Positions 33,411 through 42,950 of a stretch of 64,000 nucleotides of DNA are shown one piece after another; the stretch's first letter is position 1, and every line of letters begins with the position of its first letter. The notes beneath the pieces are model-generated. The model ran no database searches. It was not told the DNA's origin and worked only from the letters and a program-made list of their open reading frames with translations. Position numbers and translations under genes: made by a program. Source of the stretch: Clostridium jeddahitimonense (lineage in GTDB: Bacteria; Bacillota; Clostridia; Clostridiales; Clostridiaceae); contig LM994669.1 of NCBI GenBank assembly GCA_000753455.2, forward strand, positions 62,474 through 126,473, written 5' to 3'.

Positions 33411-35528
33411 ATGCTATATGTAGTAAAACGTGATGGTAGAGAGGTAAGGTTTAATTCTGAAAAAATTGCTAATGCAATAAAAAAAGCTGCAAAAGAAATA
33501 GAATATAATTTTAAGGAAAGTCAGGTTTTAGAGATTGTACACAAGGTGATAAACTACATAGAAATGACTGGTAAAGAGAAGGTTTCTGTAGAAGAAGTAC
33601 AAAATTTAGTAGAAAAGGCTTTAAAAGATAGTGGGCACGAAAGAATTCAAAAAGTTTATTCAACTTATAGAATTGAAAGAACACGAGTGAGAGAAATTAA
33701 ATCAGACTTAATGAAAGCGATTAATAAAATTGGAGTTGAAACTGACAGGGATAATGCAAATGTAGGTAATAATTTTAGTTCCAAACTATTAAGAATAGCT
33801 TCAGAATCCAACAAGTGGCACAATCTATCAAATATGCCTAAACATTTAGCAAAGGCTCATGAAAATGGTGAACTATATTTTCATGACCTAGACTCATATA
33901 ACTTAACTATAAATTGTCTTCATATTCCAACAAAGGAGATTTTAGGAAGAGGATTTAATACTGGGTATGGAACAATAAGCCCTCCTAAAAGAATAGAAAC
34001 AGCGGCAGAGCTTTCTTGTATATTACTTCAATCAAGTCAAAATGATATGTTTGGAGGGCAATCCCATCCGGATTTCGATAATGATATAAGTGTTTTTGTA
34101 GAACCAACAAGACAAGAGGTAAGAAAAGAACTAGAAGAGTTAGGTGTTGATGGTGAGAGATTAGATGAATTAGTGGAGAAAAAATTAAATAAGAGAATTC
34201 ACCAAGCTATGCAAGGTATAGTATTTAATTTAAATACTATGCACTCTCGTGCAGGGTCCCAGGTGCCATTTTCTTCTATAAATCTAGGAATTCCATATAC
34301 AAGAGATGCTGCACTTGTATGTGAAGCATTCTTAGAAGAATATGAAAAAGGATTAGGAAAAGGTGAGCAGCCTATATTCCCTAATATTATTTTTAGGGTA
34401 AAGGAAGGTATAAATAGAGAAGCTGAAGACCCATATCATTATCTATATCAGTTAGCATGTAGAGTAGCCTCTAAAAGAATGAACCCTACCTTTATGAATA
34501 TAGATGCAGATTTTAATAAAGAATTTTATGACAAGGGATATATGCCAGCAACTATGGGGTGTAGAACCTATTTAATGAAAAATATTAATGGTGAACCAGG
34601 ATGTAAGGGAAGAGGGAACATAGCTCCTGTTACAGTAAACCTTCCAAGAATAGCTATAGAGTCAGGAAAGAGCACTGATAAGTTTTTTGAAATATTACAA
34701 CAAAGATTATCACTAGCAAAAGAAGCTTTATTAAACAGATATGGAGTTCTTAAAAATCTTAAGGTTAAAGACTTACCATTTGTAGCTGGGCAAGGATTAT
34801 TAAAAGGATCAGAAGGATTAAAAGAGGGTGATTCTATTGAACCAATTTTAAAGCAAGGAACATGGGGAATTGGGTTTATAGGACTCGCGGAAGCTCTTAT
34901 TGCTTTAACTGGAAAACATCATGGTGAAAGTGAAGAAGCAAGAGAACTAGGGTTAAAGATAGTAGGATTCATAAGACAATATACAGATAGATTAGTTGAA
35001 GAAACTAACTTGAACTGGAGTTGTTATGCTACTCCAGCAGAAGGGTTATCAGGAAAGTTTATAAAAAATGATAAAAAGATTTATGGACTTATAAAAGATG
35101 TAACAGATAAAGAGTACTATACTAATAGTTATCATATTCCAGTAAAATACCCAATATCAATAAAAGATAAAATTGATATTGAAGCGCCATACCATAAGCT
35201 TTGTAATGCAGGTCATATATCATATATAGAAATCGATGACAGACCTTCACCGGAAACTATTATGGACATATTAAATTATGCTTATAGAGAAACTAATATA
35301 AGTTATATAGGTATCAATTTTCATATAAGATATTGTAAAGAGTGTGGAAATTACTTGTTAAGTCATGAAGTATCTTGTCCAAATTGTAAAAGTAATAATA
35401 TTCAAGGTATATCAAGAGTAACAGGATATTTAAGTTTAGATGAAAGATTTGGGCCAGGAAAATATGAAGAAAGAAGAGATAGAATATCACACTCTAGTGG
35501 GAGCAAGAGTAATTATGAAATAATTTAA
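33411..35528 (+). CDS. nrdD: Anaerobic ribonucleoside-triphosphate reductase (class III)
   Basis: Makes deoxyribonucleotides without oxygen using a glycyl radical. The 705-residue protein has an N-terminal ATP-cone allosteric domain (residues ~1-90, VVKRDGREVRFNSEKIANAIKKA), the ten-stranded catalytic barrel with conserved cysteines (NCLHIP, ATMGCRTYL), a C-terminal zinc site (CKECGNYLLSHEVSCPNC) and the glycyl radical loop RFGPGKYEERRDRISH; the radical site is the glycine before K. ATG 33411 is chosen because AGGAG lies 7 bp before it. The activase gene nrdG follows by 24 bp. Confidence 0.96.
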   Translation: MLYVVKRDGREVRFNSEKIANAIKKAAKEIEYNFKESQVLEIVHKVINYIEMTGKEKVSVEEVQNLVEKALKDSGHERIQKVYSTYRIERTRVREIKSDLMKAINKIGVETDRDNANVGNNFSSKLLRIASESNKWHNLSNMPKHLAKAHENGELYFHDLDSYNLTINCLHIPTKEILGRGFNTGYGTISPPKRIETAAELSCILLQSSQNDMFGGQSHPDFDNDISVFVEPTRQEVRKELEELGVDGERLDELVEKKLNKRIHQAMQGIVFNLNTMHSRAGSQVPFSSINLGIPYTRDAALVCEAFLEEYEKGLGKGEQPIFPNIIFRVKEGINREAEDPYHYLYQLACRVASKRMNPTFMNIDADFNKEFYDKGYMPATMGCRTYLMKNINGEPGCKGRGNIAPVTVNLPRIAIESGKSTDKFFEILQQRLSLAKEALLNRYGVLKNLKVKDLPFVAGQGLLKGSEGLKEGDSIEPILKQGTWGIGFIGLAEALIALTGKHHGESEEARELGLKIVGFIRQYTDRLVEETNLNWSCYATPAEGLSGKFIKNDKKIYGLIKDVTDKEYYTNSYHIPVKYPISIKDKIDIEAPYHKLCNAGHISYIEIDDRPSPETIMDILNYAYRETNISYIGINFHIRYCKECGNYLLSHEVSCPNCKSNNIQGISRVTGYLSLDERFGPGKYEERRDRISHSSGSKSNYEII

Positions 35529-35552
35529 TTTATTGAAAAGTGATGTGAGTTT

Positions 35553-36062
35553 ATGAATAAAACTATTAGATTATCAGGGATAGCTTATGAAAGTTTAGTG
35601 AATGGACCAGGGATGAGGCGGGTTTTCTTCGCTCAAGGATGCAAACATAATTGTGAGGGCTGCTTTAATCCAGAGACGCACGACTTTTCTGGTGGAGAAG
35701 AAAAAAATATAGATAATCTTATAAAAGATGTGTTAAAAAATAAAATGATAAAAGGGATCACTTTTAGTGGAGGTGATCCCTTAGAACAAGCAGATGAATT
35801 TTCATACATGGCAAAAGCCTTTAAAAAATCAGGGTTAAATATATGGTGCTATACAGGATACACATTTGAAATATTATTAGAAAAAATGAAGAATGAAGAT
35901 AGTATTAGGGAATTAATTGAAAATATTGATGTATTAGTAGATGGAAGATTTGAAATTAATAATAAGAAAGAAGGGCTTAGATTTAGAGGTTCAAGTAACC
36001 AACGGATAATAGATGTAAAAGAGAGTTTAAAGCAAGAGAAAATATCTATTTTAGAATATTAA
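35553..36062 (+). CDS. nrdG: Anaerobic ribonucleotide reductase-activating protein (radical SAM)
   Basis: Generates the glycyl radical on NrdD by reductive cleavage of S-adenosylmethionine. The 169-residue protein has the CXXXCXXC cluster motif at C30/C34/C37 (CKHNCEGC), a GGDPL glycine-rich SAM motif near residue 74 and the C-terminal RFRGSSNQRIIDV segment common to NrdG. It lies immediately downstream of nrdD in the same operon with GTGATGTGAG before the start. A hairpin terminator follows the stop codon within 10 bp. Confidence 0.95.
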   Translation: MNKTIRLSGIAYESLVNGPGMRRVFFAQGCKHNCEGCFNPETHDFSGGEEKNIDNLIKDVLKNKMIKGITFSGGDPLEQADEFSYMAKAFKKSGLNIWCYTGYTFEILLEKMKNEDSIRELIENIDVLVDGRFEINNKKEGLRFRGSSNQRIIDVKESLKQEKISILEY

Positions 36063-36068
36063 AGTTTA

Positions 36069-36108
36069 TAACCTTATGCATTGATAAAGAATGCTTAAGG
36101 TTATTTTA
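36069..36108 (+). terminator. Terminator of nrdDG
   Basis: TAACCTTATGCATT pairs with AATGCTTAAGGTTA (one mismatch), followed by TTTTATT. Confidence 0.85.
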
Positions 36109-36244
36109 TTGTTTAATTGTGATATTATTAATTCAAGTAATTGATAAATTAATAGTAAAGTAATTATTTTCTTATTGACTAAACATAGACGAGCAAATAG
36201 AATTTATATATTACAATGTAAAAAAAGAGAAAAGAGGGAATGAA

Positions 36245-36862
36245 ATGAGTAATAAAGAGGTAAGCAAACTTTATTCGTGGCCTGTAATCGTTATATCAAT
36301 TATATTCTTTTTGCCATTAGGAATATATTTGATATATACAAAAAAGAAAGCTGATAAGGGAGATGAGCTTAAAACAACCAATAAGATTTTAGAATATACA
36401 TCGTATTCTTGCTTTTTACTATCTTTAGGCTCGGTTATAGTTTTAATTGAGGAAGGATTTAGTGGAAGTAATTTAGCAATGATGATATATTTCCTTATTA
36501 TAGGGGTTGGATTATTTATGTATTCTAAGCGACTTCAAAACAATGCAGTTATATATAAAAAGTATATTGCCATAATTATAAAGGGAAAGATACGTTCTTT
36601 AAATGAAATAGCAAATGAAATGTCTCGCCCTATTGATGTTGTTAAAAAAGATTTAAATGATATGATTAAGAATAATTATATTGAAGGTGCATATGTAAGT
36701 GATGTAACTAATTCAATAGTTTTCTTTAGTGAGATTAATTATGATGAAGACGAAGATGAAAATGAAGAGCAAGTAAAGCTTGTAGTATGTAATTGTTGTG
36801 GAGCAAAAAATAAAGTAGTTAGTAGTTATGCAGATTGTGAGTATTGTGATTCTCCATTATAA
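36245..36862 (+). CDS. Membrane protein with winged-helix-like middle and C-terminal zinc ribbon
   Basis: A 205-residue protein of unknown function. Hydrophobic helices lie at about residues 11-31, 51-68 and 76-94. A soluble segment at ~100-160 (KYIAIIIKGKIRSLNEIANEMSRPIDVVKKDLNDMIKNNYIEGAYV) has the pattern of a winged-helix domain, followed by a very acidic run (YDEDEDENEEQ) and a terminal ribbon with two cysteine pairs (CNCCGAKN, CEYCDSPL). Such a membrane-HTH-ribbon protein may sense or tether a nucleic acid or metal; nothing more can be said. AGAGGG precedes the ATG and a terminator follows the stop. Confidence 0.72.
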   Translation: MSNKEVSKLYSWPVIVISIIFFLPLGIYLIYTKKKADKGDELKTTNKILEYTSYSCFLLSLGSVIVLIEEGFSGSNLAMMIYFLIIGVGLFMYSKRLQNNAVIYKKYIAIIIKGKIRSLNEIANEMSRPIDVVKKDLNDMIKNNYIEGAYVSDVTNSIVFFSEINYDEDEDENEEQVKLVVCNCCGAKNKVVSSYADCEYCDSPL

Positions 36863-36878
36863 AATAATATAAATAACA

Positions 36879-36902
36879 AAAAAAGCGCTTACGCGCTTTT
36901 TC
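36879..36902 (+). terminator. Terminator of the membrane/zinc-ribbon gene
   Basis: AAAAGCGC/GCGCTTTT stem with a 4-base loop, flanked by A- and T-runs. Confidence 0.88.
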
Positions 36903-37013
36903 ATTAATAATGGGGGGATGGGACCTGCATTAAATGCAAGTTGTTATTACATTATAAGTATGGACTCAAAGTGGAATTTATATTCAATAAATTTATAAAA
37001 AATAAAAAAATAA

Positions 37014-37043
37014 AAAAAAGAACCCTACTTTGGGTTCTTTTTT
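37014..37043 (-). terminator. Terminator of asnS
   Basis: Stem AAAGAACCC/GGGTTCTTT with A-run on one side and T-run on the other; it directly abuts the asnS stop codon and could act in both directions. Confidence 0.88.
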
Positions 37044-38437
37044 TAGAAGTCTGATTGACCAGTTGTTCTTGGGAATGGGATTACGTCTCTTATGTTAGAC
37101 ATACCAGTAATGTACATGATTAGTCTTTCAAATCCAAGACCGAATCCAGCGTGCTTAGTTTCTCCGTATTTTCTAAGCTCTAAATACCACCAGTAATCTT
37201 CTTCCTTAAGTTCTAATTCAGCCATTCTAGCTTTTAATACATCAAGTCTTTCTTCTCTTTGGCTACCACCAATGATTTCTCCTATTCCAGGAACTAAACA
37301 ATCAGTTGCTGCAACAGTTTTTCCATCATCGTTAAGTCTCATATAGAAAGCTTTAATATCTTTTGGATAATCAGTAACAAATACTGGTTTTTTGAATATT
37401 TCCTCAGTTAAATATCTTTCATGTTCAGTTTGAAGATCAATTCCCCATTCAACTGGATATTCAAATGTTTTACCACAGTTCTTTAACATTTCAACTGCTT
37501 CAGTGTAAGTAACTTTTCCAAAATCAGAAGTTACTATATGATTTAACTTATCTAATAACCCTTTTTCTATGAATTGGTTAAAGAATGCCATCTCTTCAGG
37601 ACATTCATCCATAACGTATTTAATTACGTATTTTAACATTCCTTCAGCTAATTCCATATCATCTTGTAAGTCAGCGAAAGCTATTTCAGGCTCTACCATC
37701 CAGAATTCAGCAGCATGTCTAGCTGTGTTTGAATTTTCAGCTCTGAAGGTTGGTCCAAAGGTATAAACATTTCTAAATGCTAAAGCATAACATTCAGCAT
37801 TTAACTGACCTGAAACTGTAAGGTTAGTTTCTTTTCCAAAGAAGTCTTCCTTATAGTCTATGTTTCCTTCTTCAGTTTTTGGAGTGTTGTGTAGATCTAA
37901 AGTAGTTACTCTAAACATTTCTCCAGCACCTTCACAGTCACTTCCTGTTAAGATTGGAGTGTTTGTATAAACAAATCCTTGATCTTGGAAGAACTTATGG
38001 ATAGCATAGGCTGCTACTGATCTTACTCTAAATACTGCTGAGAAAGCATTACTTCTTGGTCTTAAGTGAGCTATTGTTCTTAAATATTCAAATGTGTGTC
38101 TTTTCTTTTGTAATGGATAATCTGAAGATGACATACCTTCTATAACTATTTCTTTTGCTTGTATTTCAAAAGGTTGTTTAGCATCAGGCGTAGCAACTAA
38201 AGTACCAATTACTTTTATAGATGAGCTTATTGGAAGCTTTGATACATCTTTAAAGTTTTCTAAATTATTATCAAAAACCACCTGAACATTTTTAAAGAAG
38301 CTACCATCGTTTACTTCTATAAAACCAAATGCGTTAGATGCTCTTAAAGTTCTTATCCATCCAGATATAACAATATCTTTAGATAAATACTCTTCAGAGT
38401 TTCTGTAAAGTGATTTAATTAAAACTTCGTTTTTCAT
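37043..38437 (-). CDS. asnS: Asparaginyl-tRNA synthetase
   Basis: Charges tRNA-Asn. The 464-residue class IIb synthetase has an N-terminal OB-fold anticodon domain (residues ~15-105; [24 protein letters not shown]) and a class II core: motif 2 region in [22 protein letters not shown] and motif 3 in [16 protein letters not shown]. The conserved [12 protein letters not shown] segment and [15 protein letters not shown] ending fit AsnRS rather than AspRS. AGGAGG lies upstream of the start on the minus strand, with a T-box leader before it. The presence of AsnRS means tRNA-Asn can be charged directly. Confidence 0.97.
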   Translation of the reverse strand: MKNEVLIKSLYRNSEEYLSKDIVISGWIRTLRASNAFGFIEVNDGSFFKNVQVVFDNNLENFKDVSKLPISSSIKVIGTLVATPDAKQPFEIQAKEIVIEGMSSSDYPLQKKRHTFEYLRTIAHLRPRSNAFSAVFRVRSVAAYAIHKFFQDQGFVYTNTPILTGSDCEGAGEMFRVTTLDLHNTPKTEEGNIDYKEDFFGKETNLTVSGQLNAECYALAFRNVYTFGPTFRAENSNTARHAAEFWMVEPEIAFADLQDDMELAEGMLKYVIKYVMDECPEEMAFFNQFIEKGLLDKLNHIVTSDFGKVTYTEAVEMLKNCGKTFEYPVEWGIDLQTEHERYLTEEIFKKPVFVTDYPKDIKAFYMRLNDDGKTVAATDCLVPGIGEIIGGSQREERLDVLKARMAELELKEEDYWWYLELRKYGETKHAGFGLGFERLIMYITGMSNIRDVIPFPRTTGQSDF

Positions 38438-38471
38438 AAAATTTTACCTCCTTGTAATATTATTAAATAAA

Positions 38472-38722
38472 ATAAAAAAACCCCTCATTCCCATAAAATA
38501 TGGGACGAAAGGATTACTTACGTGGTACCACCCAAATTGCCTAAAAAGGCCACTTAGTAAATTGTTAACGGTATTTAGCCGTCTAAGCCTACAGAAGCTT
38601 TTGCTTTTTCGGTTAGAAACTCCGAGATGTTCTTCGCTTTTAACTTCGTATAAGGCTTACACCATCCCTTACTCGCTAAGACTACATTTAAAAGTTACTC
38701 TTCTCATCATAGTTAATATTAG
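38472..38722 (-). promoter_or_regulatory. T-box leader of asnS with terminator
   Basis: On the minus strand the leader runs from GATGAGAAGAGTAAC (stem I start with loop-E AGTA) through GGAG to GGCTAAATACCGTTA, the T-box GGGTGGTACCACG (38533-38521) and a terminator (CGTCCCATA/TATGGGA) ending in seven T at about 38474. AAT (Asn) at 38575-38573, followed by A and then CCGTTA, is the specifier codon and agrees with the gene. This accounts for most of the 431-bp spacer before asnS; the rest is AT-rich and shared with the start region of the divergent gene. Confidence 0.95.
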
Positions 38723-38868
38723 TTTATGTATAAATAGCTATGTTTGCTACTTATTATGATTGTAACCAATATGGTTAGTTTTTATTAATACGATTTTACA
38801 ATACTTTACTAACATTTGCAACCAAAATTCATAATATATATTTATAGAGTATTCATTGGAGGCACTAG

Positions 38869-39882
38869 ATGAATAAGAAGGAGTTTTTACAAGAAAAATA
38901 TGAAGAAATAAATAGACTGAAGATATCAATTCAAGATTATCCAAAAGAATCTATAGATAACATACTTAAATCTATTAGCAATATATGTGATGAAATAAAT
39001 AAGCATCTAGAAGAAAAAAATAATAAGGCGAACATTGAGGTTAAGAATGATAATAGTAAAGCAGATGAAGGAGAGTGTGAGTATAAAATTAAAAAGAATA
39101 TAGATAATGCCGCTAAGGATAAGAAATCAAATGAAATAACTCATAATATTTCAACAGATGAGATTGTGCTTACAGAACAAGAATTATCCGAGTTTAATGG
39201 AAGAGATGGTAAACCACCTTATGTAGCTATAGATGGAATAGTTTATGATTTAAGTAAGATAAGTAAGTGGAAAAATGGGAAACATCATGGAATGCTAGCA
39301 GGACAGATATTAACTGAGGAGTATTATAGGTGTCATAGTAAAAAGTTAAATTTGATTAAGAAATCAAAAGTAGTTGGAAGATTAAAGGATGAAAATAGAA
39401 TAGGAAGTGTTTTTACTAAGGAAGAATTAAGTAAGTATGATGGGAAAAATGGAATGCCAGTTTATGTAGCTGTAAATGGAATCGTATATAACTTTACCAA
39501 AATTCTTCAATGGCAAGGCGGAATGCATTATGGATTAATGGCCGGACAAGATTTAACAGCATATTTTGCAGGCTGTCATTCAGATAACTTAGACATATTA
39601 AAAAATGGAACTATAGTAGGTACATTAGAGGAAACAAGGCAAGCATTACCAGAGTATACTCTTGAACAATTATCAGAATTTGATGGTACAGGAGAACAAT
39701 TAGCTTATATAGCTATAAGTGGAACTGTATATGATATGACAAGTATAAAACAATGGGCTAATGGAATACATCATGGATTGCAGGCTGGAAAAGATGTAAC
39801 AGAATTTTTTAATACTTGTCATAAGGATAAACAAGAGATATTGAATAGACTTAAAGCTGTAGGAACACTTAAGGATTCATAG
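38869..39882 (+). CDS. Protein with three tandem cytochrome b5-like heme/steroid-binding domains
   Basis: A 337-residue protein without signal peptide. Residues 1-95 are charged and partly coiled coil. Three homologous ~72-residue repeats follow at 101-173, 182-253 and 263-334, each with the cytochrome b5-like pattern LSEFNG...YVAIDGIVYDL...W-NG-HHG---AGQ-LTE. Each repeat keeps a histidine pair position (H139-H140, H220-Y221, H301-H302) and a Cys-His pair (C155-H156, C236-H237, C317-H318), possible heme ligands. Single-domain relatives are known in clostridia; three in a row is unusual. GGAGGC precedes the ATG. The terminator after it is shared with the converging gene. Heme binding is a prediction only. 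Confidence 0.85.
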   Translation: MNKKEFLQEKYEEINRLKISIQDYPKESIDNILKSISNICDEINKHLEEKNNKANIEVKNDNSKADEGECEYKIKKNIDNAAKDKKSNEITHNISTDEIVLTEQELSEFNGRDGKPPYVAIDGIVYDLSKISKWKNGKHHGMLAGQILTEEYYRCHSKKLNLIKKSKVVGRLKDENRIGSVFTKEELSKYDGKNGMPVYVAVNGIVYNFTKILQWQGGMHYGLMAGQDLTAYFAGCHSDNLDILKNGTIVGTLEETRQALPEYTLEQLSEFDGTGEQLAYIAISGTVYDMTSIKQWANGIHHGLQAGKDVTEFFNTCHKDKQEILNRLKAVGTLKDS

Positions 39883-39889
39883 AATGGAA

Positions 39890-39932
39890 AAAGCCTCCGA
39901 TAGAATATCTAGTCGAAGGCTATATTTTTTTC
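39890..39932. terminator. Terminator between the cytochrome-b5-like and phosphoesterase genes
   Basis: AGCCTCCGA (39892-39900) pairs with TCGAAGGCT (39913-39921) and is followed by TATTTTTTTT; an A-run precedes it. Confidence 0.82.
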
Positions 39933-39991
39933 CGAAGACGTATATTAATCTATTCCATATAGATATATTTTCTCTCTTGGAAAATAATATA

Positions 39992-40690
39992 TTATTCTTG
40001 TCCGCTTTCATAAGATTGAGTTATTGCGCTAGGAAAGTTTAACATAACACAATCTTTAACTATTCTTTTAAATTCATATTCAACTTCTCTAATAGAGACA
40101 TTTACTTTGCCATCATCAGATATATCTATAAGTGCATAAGTACAGTTAGGACGTCCTATTTTAGGTTTTCCTACACTACCTACATTGACAAAAAGTTTAT
40201 TGTCAAAGTTTTTACAAGATGGTATATGAGTGTGAGCACAAACTAAAACATCACCAGAAAAATCTTGCATAGTTTGAGATGTATTTTCCCCATCTTCAAA
40301 TAGATATTCATTTATTTTTGTTGGGCTTCCATGAGTGAAGACTACATTAATCCCATTAATAGAATACTCTAATTTAAGAGGTAGTGAATCTAAGTAATAT
40401 TTATTAGAAACTCTAACTTCATTAACAGCCCAAGGTAAAGAAAAGGAGTTTATAGTTGTATTTCTAATGAAAGTATACTCACCATCTACAACAGAAGCAT
40501 CATAATTACCTTTAATACAAGGAATTTCTCTTCTTCTAATCAAAGCGACTACTTCATTAGGATGTGGTCCGTATCCTACTAAATCACCAAGACATACTAT
40601 TTTATCAACTCTTTGCTCATCTATATCTTCAAGCACCTTCATAAGTGCATATAAGTTTCCATGAATGTCTGATATTGCAGCTATTTTCAT
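39992..40690 (-). CDS. Calcineurin-like metallophosphoesterase
   Basis: A 232-residue phosphoesterase of the YfcE/MJ0936-like superfamily. The five metal-binding motifs are clear: SDIHGN (D8, H10), GDLVGYGPHP, GNYD, FTHGSP and CAHTHIP, followed by NVGSVGKPK. Substrates in this group range from cyclic nucleotides to phosphodiesters and phosphoproteins; none can be chosen here. AGGAGG stands before the ATG on the minus strand. Monocistronic. Confidence 0.92.
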   Translation of the reverse strand: MKIAAISDIHGNLYALMKVLEDIDEQRVDKIVCLGDLVGYGPHPNEVVALIRRREIPCIKGNYDASVVDGEYTFIRNTTINSFSLPWAVNEVRVSNKYYLDSLPLKLEYSINGINVVFTHGSPTKINEYLFEDGENTSQTMQDFSGDVLVCAHTHIPSCKNFDNKLFVNVGSVGKPKIGRPNCTYALIDISDDGKVNVSIREVEYEFKRIVKDCVMLNFPSAITQSYESGQE

Positions 40691-40865
40691 AAATTTATCT
40701 CCTCCTATTTACTAATAATATAATTATAGCATTCAATTTTATTAATAAAAGAATAAATTCAAACTTGTAGATATTATAAAAATTTTGAAGTATTATTTAT
40801 ATAAAGAAACTCATTTAGTAGATACTACAATGAGCAAAAAACAATAGCAATGGAGGGCATAAAAA

Positions 40866-41942
40866 ATGAAAGACTCAAGAGTTAAAAATGTATTGGCCCA
40901 AATGGGGAAAAATAATTTATCTCAAATTATAGTTACATCACCTGAATCTATTTTTTACTTAACAGGAAAAATGATTCATCCAGGTGAAAGATTTTTAGCA
41001 TTATATTTAGATATTAACGGAAATCATAAGTTTATAGTAAATAAGCTTTTTCCTATACATGAAGATTTAGGAGTAGATATTGTTTGGTATGATGATATTG
41101 AAAATCCAATAGATAGATTATCTAAAATAGTTAAGGTTGGAGAAGCTTTAGGAGTAGATAAAGATCTTCGTGCAAATTTCTTGATTGATTTAATGGATAG
41201 AAATGTAGTTAAAGCTTTTGTAAACTCATCACCAATAATTGACACTTTAAGAGCTATTAAAGATGAAGAAGAAATTCAAATAATGAAGGAAGCTTCAAAG
41301 ATTAATGATGCAGTTATGTTAAAGCTTTGGAAGAACTTAAAGCCAGGATACTCTGAAAAATATTATGCTAATCTTTTATCAGAAATATATGAGGAAGAGG
41401 GTGCATCAGGATTTTCATTCTCTCCAATAATAGCAACTAGCCCAAATGGAGCAGATCCTCATCATGGAACCGGTAAGGATAAGATTAAAGCAGGAGATAG
41501 CGTAGTTTTAGATATTGGTGGAAGATACAAAAATTATTGTTCTGATATGACTAGAACAGTATTTATAGGTAAAGAGCCAAGTAAAGAACATGCGGAAGTT
41601 TATAATATAGTTAAAAGTGCCAATGAGAAAGCCATTTCAATAATAAAAGAAGGTGTTAAGTTCTCAGATATAGATAAGGCAGCTAGAAACTTAATAACTG
41701 ATGCTGGATATGGGGAGTATTTTACCCATAGAACAGGTCATAGTATAGGTATTGAAGTTCATGATTTTGGTAATGTTAGTTCAGTAAATCATGATGAAGT
41801 AAAGGCTGGAATGATATTCTCAGTTGAACCAGGAATATATCTAAAAGATAATATAGGAGTTAGAATTGAAGATTTAGTTCTTGTAACTAAAGACGGATGT
41901 GAAGTTTTAAATTCTGTTACTAAGGAAATAACTATACTTTAG
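40866..41942 (+). CDS. M24-family metallopeptidase, Xaa-Pro dipeptidase/aminopeptidase-like
   Basis: A 358-residue creatinase-fold peptidase, shorter than the enzyme at 13085. The N-terminal domain (residues ~1-125) is of the creatinase type and the C-terminal pita-bread domain carries the metal ligands: D in VLDIGGRYKNYCSDMTRT (two aspartates), H in HRTGHSIGIEVHD, E in SVEPGIYL and E in GVRIEDLVLV. The HHGTGKDKIKAGD segment is typical of PepQ/YqhT-like enzymes. It would free amino acids from proline-containing peptides. GGAGGGC precedes the ATG and a perfect terminator follows. Confidence 0.92.
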   Translation: MKDSRVKNVLAQMGKNNLSQIIVTSPESIFYLTGKMIHPGERFLALYLDINGNHKFIVNKLFPIHEDLGVDIVWYDDIENPIDRLSKIVKVGEALGVDKDLRANFLIDLMDRNVVKAFVNSSPIIDTLRAIKDEEEIQIMKEASKINDAVMLKLWKNLKPGYSEKYYANLLSEIYEEEGASGFSFSPIIATSPNGADPHHGTGKDKIKAGDSVVLDIGGRYKNYCSDMTRTVFIGKEPSKEHAEVYNIVKSANEKAISIIKEGVKFSDIDKAARNLITDAGYGEYFTHRTGHSIGIEVHDFGNVSSVNHDEVKAGMIFSVEPGIYLKDNIGVRIEDLVLVTKDGCEVLNSVTKEITIL

Positions 41943-41962
41943 TTAATTAAGAGTTAATGAAA

Positions 41963-41989
41963 AAAGTCGGCTGAAGCCGACTTTTTTTA
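41963..41989 (+). terminator. Terminator of the second M24 peptidase gene
   Basis: AAAGTCGGC/GCCGACTTT stem with a TGAA loop and T-run. Confidence 0.92.
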
Positions 41990-42055
41990 AAATTAAGAAA
42001 CCTCGATGAAGCTTCAACAGTAATTTATAATCTAAAATTATTAATTTTTGATTGA

Positions 42056-42874
42056 TTAAATTATTTCTATAACTCTATTCATCAATTTTATAAAGTCATT
42101 TTTAACTCTAGCAGAAGTTTCAATAACTTCTTCATGGTTTAAAGGTTGGTCTAAGATACCAGCTGCCATATTAGTTAAGCATGATATACCAACTGTTTTG
42201 ATTCCACTGTGGTTTGCAACTATAACTTCTGGAACTGTAGACATACCAACAGCATCTCCACCCATAATTTTAGCCATTCTAACTTCAGCAGGAGTTTCGT
42301 ATGTAGGCCCAGAGAACATTACATAGACACCTTGTTTTAAATCTAATCCAAGTTCTTTACCTACATTTAAAACTTTATTTCTTAACTCTAAGTTATATGC
42401 TTCAGACATATCAGGGAATCTTGGCCCAAATTCATCTAAATTATGTCCAAATAAAGGATTTGAACCAGAGAAGTTTATATGGTCAGTTATAACCATTAAA
42501 TCTCCAGCGTTAAAGTCTTGGTTTACAGCACCACAAGCATTGGTTACTATAAGTTTTGACACTCCTAATAACTTCATAACTCTTACTGGGAAAGTTATCT
42601 TTTCCATAGAGTATCCTTCGTAATAATGGAATCTACCTTGCATTGCAACAACTTGTTTTCCACCTAAGGTTCCTATAACTAATCTTCCTGCATGACCTTC
42701 AACAGTTGAAGTAGGGAAGTTAGGTATATCAGAGTAATTATAGAATTCTGGGTTTTCTATAGAGTCAGCTAAAGAGCCAAGTCCAGAACCAAGTATTAGT
42801 CCAATTTCAGGTTTGTAGTTGCTTTTGCTTAATATAAAATCGGCAGAAGCTTTAATTTGATTTAATAAATCCAT
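42056..42874 (-). CDS. punA: Purine nucleoside phosphorylase
   Basis: Cleaves purine nucleosides with phosphate, releasing the base and ribose 1-phosphate for salvage. The 272-residue protein is a trimeric-type PNP-I family member: phosphate loop LGSGLGSLAD near residue 30, GRFHYYEGY, TNACGAVN, MFSGPTYETPAEVRM and the purine-site NHSGI segment (asparagine in VANHSG). Length and motifs match PunA/PupG. It is on the minus strand, downstream of murC with a 76-bp gap, and may be co-transcribed with it. Confidence 0.94.
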   Translation of the reverse strand: MDLLNQIKASADFILSKSNYKPEIGLILGSGLGSLADSIENPEFYNYSDIPNFPTSTVEGHAGRLVIGTLGGKQVVAMQGRFHYYEGYSMEKITFPVRVMKLLGVSKLIVTNACGAVNQDFNAGDLMVITDHINFSGSNPLFGHNLDEFGPRFPDMSEAYNLELRNKVLNVGKELGLDLKQGVYVMFSGPTYETPAEVRMAKIMGGDAVGMSTVPEVIVANHSGIKTVGISCLTNMAAGILDQPLNHEEVIETSARVKNDFIKLMNRVIEII

Positions 42875-42950
42875 TTAAATCACCTCGTTAAAATTTTTCT
42901 CTAGTAAAGTTATATTTATCTTGGAAGTAGTAGAAATTTATATAACAGTT

